Shown here: one piece after another, positions 7,093 to 11,720 of the stretch | How positions within the stretch are numbered: position 1 is the stretch's first letter | How the letters are laid out: each line of letters begins with the position of its first letter | DNA from: Gammaproteobacteria bacterium | Lineage (GTDB): Bacteria; Pseudomonadota; Gammaproteobacteria; UBA5335; SLRW01 | Direction of reading: 5' to 3' | DNA: 11,720 nt | NCBI GenBank assembly: GCA_007130745.1 | Contig: SLRW01000010.1 | Span: 1 to 11,720, forward strand | Position numbers and translations under genes: made by a program | Notes under the pieces: generated by a model | The model's database searches: none | What the model saw: only the letters and a program-made list of their open reading frames with translations | What the model was told of the DNA's origin: nothing

Positions 7093-8927
7093 TGTGCGGT
7101 ATTGTCGGCGCCGTCGCCCAGCGAGACGTTATTCCGCTGCTGCTGGAAGGCCTGAAGCGGCTGGAGTATCGCGGTTATGACTCCGCCGGGCTGGTGGTGG
7201 CCGGGGATGACGGTGACCTGAAACGCTGGCGCAGTGTGGGCAAGGTGGCGGCGCTGGAGCAACTGCTTGAGGGCAAGGCGCAGACAGGCAACGCCGGCCT
7301 GGCGCACACCCGCTGGGCTACTCACGGTGCGCCCAGCGAGAAGAATGCCCACCCGCACGTCTCCGGGGGCCGGGTGGCGCTGGTACACAACGGGATCATC
7401 GAGAATCACGACGCTCTGCGTGGCGAGCAACTCGGTAACGGCTACGCCATGAGCTCGGAAACCGATACCGAAGTCATTGCACACGAAATCCATAGCCAGT
7501 TGCAGGGCAAGGGGAGTTTGCTGGCAGCAGTACAGGCCACCGTGGCTCGACTGGAGGGGGCCTATGCTGTAGCCGTGATGGATGCCGAAGCCCCCGGCGA
7601 GCTGGTGGCGGCACGGCGAGGAAGTCCGCTGGTGGTGGGCATCGGCATCGGCGAGCATTTTGTGGCCTCGGATGTGAACGCGTTGTTACCGGTGACGCGC
7701 AAGTTCATCTTCCTGGAGGAAGGTGATGTGGTAGCGATGACCCGAGAGCAATGCCGCATATTCGATAGCCAGGGGCAGCCGGTGGAGCGACCGGTGCAGA
7801 CTTCCGAATTGTCCGCGGATGCAGTGGAGCGTGGTACTTATCGGCATTTTATGCTCAAGGAGATATACGAGCAGCCGCGCGCAGTAGCTGAAACGCTGGA
7901 AGACCGTCTGGGCAGTGATCATGTGCTGGCTGCGGCCTTCGGTAATGGTGCCGAGGAAATATTTGCTGCCACTCGCGGCGTGCACATTGTGGCCTGTGGT
8001 ACCAGCTACCATGCCGGACAGGTGGCGCGTTACTGGATTGAGGCGCTTGCCGGCTTGCCGTGCAGCGTGGAGATCGCCAGCGAATATCGCTATCGCGAGC
8101 CGGTGGTGCCTCCGGATACCTTATTTGTGACGCTCTCGCAGTCCGGCGAGACGGCCGACACCCTGGCCGCCCTGCGCGAAGCCAAAAACAAGCCCTATTT
8201 GGCAAGTCTGGCGATCTGCAATGTGCCGGAGAGCTCACTGGTGCGAGAATCAGACCTTGTGTTGATGACCCGCGCCGGGCCTGAGATCGGTGTCGCCTCT
8301 ACCAAGGCCTTTAGCACCCAACTGGTAGCAATGATGCTGCTGACCCTGGCTCTGGGCCGCCAGCACGGGCTGGCGGCCGGTGATGAAGCGCACCTGGTAA
8401 GCCAGCTACGGGCTTTGCCCGGCCAGATTGAAAAGACCCTGGAGCTTGATCACACCATCGCTGCCCTGGCCGAGCACTTTGTAGACAAGCACCATGCGCT
8501 GTTTCTGGGGCGCGGGGTGGAGTTCCCCATTGCCCTGGAGGGAGCGCTCAAGCTCAAGGAAATTTCCTACATCCATGCCGAGGCCTATGCCGCCGGGGAA
8601 TTGAAGCACGGCCCGCTGGCGCTGGTGGACGAGAACATGCCGGTAGTGGCCATTGCCGCCAATAACGAACTGCTGGGCAAACTGCTGTCCAACCTGGAGG
8701 AGGTCAGGGCGCGCGGGGGAGAGTTGTTTGTACTGGCTGATGCCGATGTGGATATCAGTGGCGTGGGCCAGGGCGTGCATACCCTGGTGCTGCCCCAGGG
8801 GCATTGCGAGCTCTCACCAGTGCTGTGCACGGTGCCTCTGCAGCTGCTGGCCTATCATGTGGCCGTGCTCAAGGGCACGGATGTGGACCAGCCCCGGAAC
8901 CTGGCCAAATCCGTCACTGTCGAGTAG
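7092..8927 (+). CDS. glmS: Glutamine--fructose-6-phosphate aminotransferase (isomerizing)
   Basis: GlmS makes glucosamine-6-phosphate from fructose-6-phosphate and glutamine, the committed step of amino-sugar synthesis. The product is 611 residues; E. coli has 609. Cys2 (the first residue after Met removal) in MCGIVGAV is the N-terminal nucleophile of the glutaminase. HTRWATHG (72-79) and HNGIIENH (from 99) complete that site. Two SIS sugar-binding domains follow: CGTSYHAG from 302, TLSQSGETADT, STKAFSTQ, then ELKHGPLAL with His506. The C-terminal tail DQPRNLAKSVTVE carries Lys606, the sugar-binding lysine equivalent to E. coli Lys603. The ribosome site GGGAGGG lies at the end of glmU and the start overlaps the glmU stop (TAATG), so translation is coupled. 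There is no room for a glmS ribozyme or separate leader. Confidence 0.99.
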   Translation: MCGIVGAVAQRDVIPLLLEGLKRLEYRGYDSAGLVVAGDDGDLKRWRSVGKVAALEQLLEGKAQTGNAGLAHTRWATHGAPSEKNAHPHVSGGRVALVHNGIIENHDALRGEQLGNGYAMSSETDTEVIAHEIHSQLQGKGSLLAAVQATVARLEGAYAVAVMDAEAPGELVAARRGSPLVVGIGIGEHFVASDVNALLPVTRKFIFLEEGDVVAMTREQCRIFDSQGQPVERPVQTSELSADAVERGTYRHFMLKEIYEQPRAVAETLEDRLGSDHVLAAAFGNGAEEIFAATRGVHIVACGTSYHAGQVARYWIEALAGLPCSVEIASEYRYREPVVPPDTLFVTLSQSGETADTLAALREAKNKPYLASLAICNVPESSLVRESDLVLMTRAGPEIGVASTKAFSTQLVAMMLLTLALGRQHGLAAGDEAHLVSQLRALPGQIEKTLELDHTIAALAEHFVDKHHALFLGRGVEFPIALEGALKLKEISYIHAEAYAAGELKHGPLALVDENMPVVAIAANNELLGKLLSNLEEVRARGGELFVLADADVDISGVGQGVHTLVLPQGHCELSPVLCTVPLQLLAYHVAVLKGTDVDQPRNLAKSVTVE

Positions 8928-8930
8928 GAG
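8926..8930 (+). promoter_or_regulatory. Ribosome binding site that fixes the lipoprotein start
   Basis: AGGAG overlaps the glmS stop codon and stands 5 nt before the ATG at 8936. The open frame extends upstream to 8804 inside glmS, but only the start at 8936 puts a signal peptide at the N-terminus. Confidence 0.75.
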
Positions 8931-8935
8931 TGGGC

Positions 8936-10453
8936 ATGCTGTTGCCATACGCCCTGTCCCGTGTGACACGACCCGGGCCGCTGTTGGCGCTGGTCGTGCT
9001 GGTACTGGCCGGCTGTGCCGGTACGCCTTCTCCTCAAAGCCTCGCCAAGGATCCGGTCACGGCCTGCCGCGTATTTGTGGATGACTTTCAGGCCGAGGTG
9101 GATCGTCACGGCGTGGGTGATGCCCAGAGTTATCGTATTCGCGGCTTCGATAGCTTGCGTGTGAATCGCTTTCTGGACGACCAGCGCCAGTATATCGAGC
9201 CGGAAAGTCGGGCGTTTCGGGCCTGGGCGGATGAATTGCAGGCCTTGGGAGAGCAGGGGCATTTGATCGAACTGGCCAATCTGCCGCCGGGCAGTCGCCA
9301 GCGCCTGGGTGAAGATTGGCGCGGGGTGGTGCCGGGTGACGGCCTGGCGGGGATAGTCTCGCATTGCGGGCGTACGTTGATGTTTGCTGATACCGCGGAT
9401 CCGCACGATCGCGAGCGACTGCTGGCGCGGGCCGAAGCCGGCGAGGAGTACAGTCGCACGCGGCGCATCCTGGGGCTGTACTACCTCACCGCCGTGGGCG
9501 TGAACCTGGGTGTGAACAGCTGGCATCGTGAAAGTACCGAAGTGCATCGTACTCCGGCGGACGAACTGGATATCCACGGTGAGCTGGTGCGCTATCAGCC
9601 GCCGCCCGGCGAGATCCTGTCTCAGGAAGCCATCGCCGGATTGCTGTCTGAATCGCGCGATCGTCTCGGCCGTCCCCTGCCGCGTGGCGAGCAGCGTGAA
9701 AAGCTTTTCAATACCTTTGCCCCGGCGTGGGAAGTGGATGTAGTCAGCGGGGATGACCGCATCGGCGTGCCTGTCTGGGAGCCCGGCGCCGCGATGGCGC
9801 AGATTGATACCAGCCAGCCGCGTGTCTATCGTCATCTTTCGCATGTTCGGTGGGGAGATCAGCCCCTGCTACAGTTGAACTATGTGGCGTGGTTTCCGGC
9901 GCGGCCCAAAACCTCCTTTTTTGATTATCTGGGCGGTCACATGGACGGGGTGATCTGGCGGGTGACGCTGGCCCCGGATGGCGCGCCGATGATGTATGAC
10001 ACTATTCACACCTGTGGCTGCTATCACACATTTTATCCCGCCCGGCCCATGCAGGTGGCCGATTCCGGCCTGTACTATGAGGGTGCCTTCGTGCCGCTGG
10101 AGAAGCCGCTGCAGCCCGAAGGCGAACGCATGGTGATCCGGCTGGAACACCGCACGCATTACACCGAACACGTGGGCGGCCCGGCAGACCCGGATGCCGA
10201 GGAATTCGTGCACGACTGGGGCGAATACAACGAATTGCGCAGCCTGCCCTGGGGCACGGCACGGCGCAGCCTGTTCACCCCGCGCGGCATGGTGGCGGGC
10301 ACCGAGCGAGGCGAGCGCTGGTTTCTGTGGCCCATGGGGATTGCCAACCCCGGCGCCATGCGCCAGTGGGGCCGGCACCCCACGGCTTTTATCGGCCGCC
10401 GGCACTTTGATGACGTGGATGTGTTCGAACGCGATTTTGAGGTCAGGGAATGA
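8936..10453 (+). CDS. Predicted outer-membrane lipoprotein of unknown function with an HxCxCxH motif
   Basis: I do not recognise this family. From ATG 8936 the product is 505 residues. Residues 1-27 are a lipoprotein signal: Arg-containing N-region, hydrophobic stretch LLALVVLVLAGC, lipobox LAGC with Cys27. Ala follows the Cys, so sorting to the outer membrane is expected. The exported part is about 480 residues, soluble, without further membrane segments. Residues 335-345 read HMDGVIWRVTL. Residues 355-368 read DTIHTCGCYHTFYP, where His358, Cys360, Cys362 and His364 alternate. On a beta-strand these four would face one side, which suggests a metal or haem site; that is inference. The C-terminal 60 residues are rich in Trp, Gly and His (WFLWPMGIANPG). 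It starts 8 nt after glmS and its stop overlaps the downstream patatin gene, so the three are probably co-transcribed. Coding is secure; function is unknown. Confidence 0.85.
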   Translation: MLLPYALSRVTRPGPLLALVVLVLAGCAGTPSPQSLAKDPVTACRVFVDDFQAEVDRHGVGDAQSYRIRGFDSLRVNRFLDDQRQYIEPESRAFRAWADELQALGEQGHLIELANLPPGSRQRLGEDWRGVVPGDGLAGIVSHCGRTLMFADTADPHDRERLLARAEAGEEYSRTRRILGLYYLTAVGVNLGVNSWHRESTEVHRTPADELDIHGELVRYQPPPGEILSQEAIAGLLSESRDRLGRPLPRGEQREKLFNTFAPAWEVDVVSGDDRIGVPVWEPGAAMAQIDTSQPRVYRHLSHVRWGDQPLLQLNYVAWFPARPKTSFFDYLGGHMDGVIWRVTLAPDGAPMMYDTIHTCGCYHTFYPARPMQVADSGLYYEGAFVPLEKPLQPEGERMVIRLEHRTHYTEHVGGPADPDAEEFVHDWGEYNELRSLPWGTARRSLFTPRGMVAGTERGERWFLWPMGIANPGAMRQWGRHPTAFIGRRHFDDVDVFERDFEVRE

Positions 10454-11658
10454 TTCGGCTCAGGCGTTTACTGGGTCCTGAAAAGGCGCCTACGCCGAAA
10501 CCCGATCTGGCTTTGGTGCTGTCGGGCGGTGGGGCGCGTACGGCCTACCAGGTCGGCGTGCTGATGGCGGTGGCGGAGATGCTGCCGCGTGATGCGCCCT
10601 CGCCCTTTAGCGTGGTGACCGGTAGTTCTGCCGGGGCGATTAATGCTGTGTCTATGGCTGCGGGTGCGCCCAATTTCCGGGGGGCCGTGGTGCGTCTGGC
10701 CAATTTTTGGCGCAATCTGGAAACCGCGCGTGTTTATCGCTCCGATTTTCGTGGCATCTACGGCAAGGGGCTGCACTGGGTGGCGGCGCTGGGGCTGGGT
10801 GGCATGGGTCCGCGCAATCCCCGCTCGCTGCTGGATATCAGCCCGCTGGAAGCGTTCCTGAGACAGAATCTGCATCTGGAGCGCTTGCAGCAGAATATCG
10901 ACGCTGGTGTGCTGCGCGGGCTGGCGATTACCGCCTCGAGTTATGCCAGCGGGCGTTCGGTGAGTTTTTATCAGGCGGTCGATGAGATCATCCCCTGGGA
11001 ACGTTCGCTGCGGCTGGGCGAGTCCACACAGCTCAAGCTCGACCATGTGATGGCCTCGGTGGCGATTCCGCTGTTGTTCCCGGCGGTACGTATCGGCAAC
11101 GAGTACTTCGGGGACGGCTCCATGCGCGAGGTCGCGCCCTTCAGCCCTGCCATCCATCTCGGTGGACAGCGTGTGCTGGCCATTGGTACTCGCCCGGACT
11201 GTGTAGAGGGAGGCAACCGCATCACCGCACAAGAGCAGGTGTGTGAATTGCCCGAGTATCCCAGCCTCGGCAGTATTGGTGGCTTCATGCTGGAAACCCT
11301 GTTCCTGGACAGCTTTGATGCCGACGCTGAGCGGATCAAACGCATCAATCAGACCATCGAGAATTTGCGTGGACGTGGTCGCAAGCAACCTGTGGGTCAG
11401 GACAGGCGGCCACTGAAACCGGTGGAGGTGGAAATCATGATGCCGAGCTGTGATTTACTTGAGATAGCCCGGCAGTACAGTCATCGCTTTCCCTGGCCGG
11501 TGCGCCATCTGATGCGTGGCCTCGGTGCCTTCGGTCAGGGCAACGCCTTGCCCAGCTATCTGCTGTTTGACGGCGAGTACTGCAAGGCCTTGCTGGAGAT
11601 GGGCCACCGCGACGGCCGCGACAACCAGGAAACCCTCAAACGGTTGTTGTTTGAATAG
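10450..11658 (+). CDS. Patatin-like phospholipase / acyl hydrolase
   Basis: Patatin-family enzymes hydrolyse acyl esters of lipids with a Ser-Asp dyad. The product is 402 residues. The oxyanion-hole loop LSGGGARTAYQVGVL is at 24-38, close to the canonical GGGxRG but with Thr after Arg. The nucleophile elbow GSSAG is at 58-62, with Ser60. The dyad Asp222 is in YFGDGSM. All catalytic elements are in the expected order. The C-terminal third (from about residue 300) lies beyond the catalytic core and ends in a segment with LPSYLLFDGEYCKALLEMG. No signal peptide or membrane helix is seen, and the N-terminus is basic (MIRLRRLL), so a cytoplasmic or inner-leaflet location is likely. The ATG overlaps the preceding stop as ATGA, with AGGG at 10445-10448. 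The true substrate (phospholipid, lysophospholipid or other acyl ester) cannot be read from the sequence. Confidence 0.93.
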   Translation: MIRLRRLLGPEKAPTPKPDLALVLSGGGARTAYQVGVLMAVAEMLPRDAPSPFSVVTGSSAGAINAVSMAAGAPNFRGAVVRLANFWRNLETARVYRSDFRGIYGKGLHWVAALGLGGMGPRNPRSLLDISPLEAFLRQNLHLERLQQNIDAGVLRGLAITASSYASGRSVSFYQAVDEIIPWERSLRLGESTQLKLDHVMASVAIPLLFPAVRIGNEYFGDGSMREVAPFSPAIHLGGQRVLAIGTRPDCVEGGNRITAQEQVCELPEYPSLGSIGGFMLETLFLDSFDADAERIKRINQTIENLRGRGRKQPVGQDRRPLKPVEVEIMMPSCDLLEIARQYSHRFPWPVRHLMRGLGAFGQGNALPSYLLFDGEYCKALLEMGHRDGRDNQETLKRLLFE

Positions 11659-11674
11659 CCCCGCTTTGCGGGGC
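11658..11674 (+). terminator. GC-rich hairpin after the patatin gene, probable weak or factor-assisted terminator
   Basis: GCCCCGC (11658-11664) pairs perfectly with GCGGGGC (11668-11674) around a TTT loop, beginning on the last base of the stop codon. The following bases, GTCCAAGGTC, hold no T-run, so it lacks half of the intrinsic terminator signature. It may stop or stabilise the transcript end. Confidence 0.45.
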
Positions 11675-11702
11675 GTCCAAGGTCTTATGTCTAAGGTCTA
11701 AA
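11675..11702 (+). repeat. Degenerate 7-bp tandem repeat, four units
   Basis: The units GTCCAAG, GTCTTAT, GTCTAAG and GTCTAAA run head to tail, directly after the hairpin. The last unit plus GAC makes the small palindrome GTCTAAAGAC. The array is short and may continue in altered form beyond the window; no gene is visible in the remaining bases to 11720. Confidence 0.55.
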
Positions 11703-11720
11703 GACGGTGGGCGCCTGACA

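Noticed and set aside
8804..8935. Extended N-terminus for the lipoprotein, starting inside glmS
   Set aside because: The extra 44 residues are an out-of-frame reading of glmS and would bury the signal peptide; AGGAG before ATG 8936 explains the start.
8855..9844. 329-codon minus-strand frame opposite the lipoprotein gene
   Set aside because: Considered seriously because the + strand gene is unfamiliar. The + strand frame has a ribosome site, a lipoprotein signal and ATGA coupling, while the minus frame has none of these and runs into glmS.
10468..11388. 306-codon minus-strand frame opposite the patatin gene
   Set aside because: The + strand has all patatin catalytic motifs in order; the minus frame is a shadow.

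Overview
The window reads as a chromosomal housekeeping region of a gammaproteobacterium with high G+C. All genes are on the + strand. The order atpE-F-H-A-G-D-C followed by glmU-glmS is a classic gammaproteobacterial arrangement. Protein lengths and motif positions sit within a few residues of the E. coli ones (156-residue b subunit, 456-residue GlmU). The c-subunit end resembles Pseudomonas-like and related lineages more than enterics. I cannot name a genus from this sequence.

Positions 1-5636 hold most of the F1Fo ATP synthase operon. It starts inside atpE (c subunit); atpB and usually atpI would lie upstream. It continues through atpF (b), atpH (delta), atpA (alpha), atpG (gamma), atpD (beta) and atpC (epsilon). 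Gaps are 4-77 nt, and every subunit keeps its diagnostic motifs. A strong intrinsic terminator follows atpC.

Positions 5637-8927 hold glmU and glmS, overlapping by one base at TAATG. Together they make UDP-N-acetylglucosamine from fructose-6-phosphate, feeding peptidoglycan and lipopolysaccharide synthesis. A plausible -10 element precedes glmU. No regulator gene or leader separates glmU from glmS.

Positions 8928-11658 hold two further genes that look like an extension of the glmUS transcription unit. The first is a 505-residue predicted outer-membrane lipoprotein of a family I do not recognise, with a striking alternating His-x-Cys-x-Cys-x-His motif. The second is a patatin-like phospholipase/acyl hydrolase whose start codon overlaps the lipoprotein stop (ATGA). 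This pair is the least explained part of the window. The last 60 bases hold a GC-rich hairpin without a T-run and a short degenerate 7-bp tandem repeat.

I see no mobile elements, CRISPR arrays, tRNA or rRNA genes, frameshifts or compositional islands. Most of the window is ordinary core genome. The only candidate for something undescribed is the lipoprotein/patatin pair.
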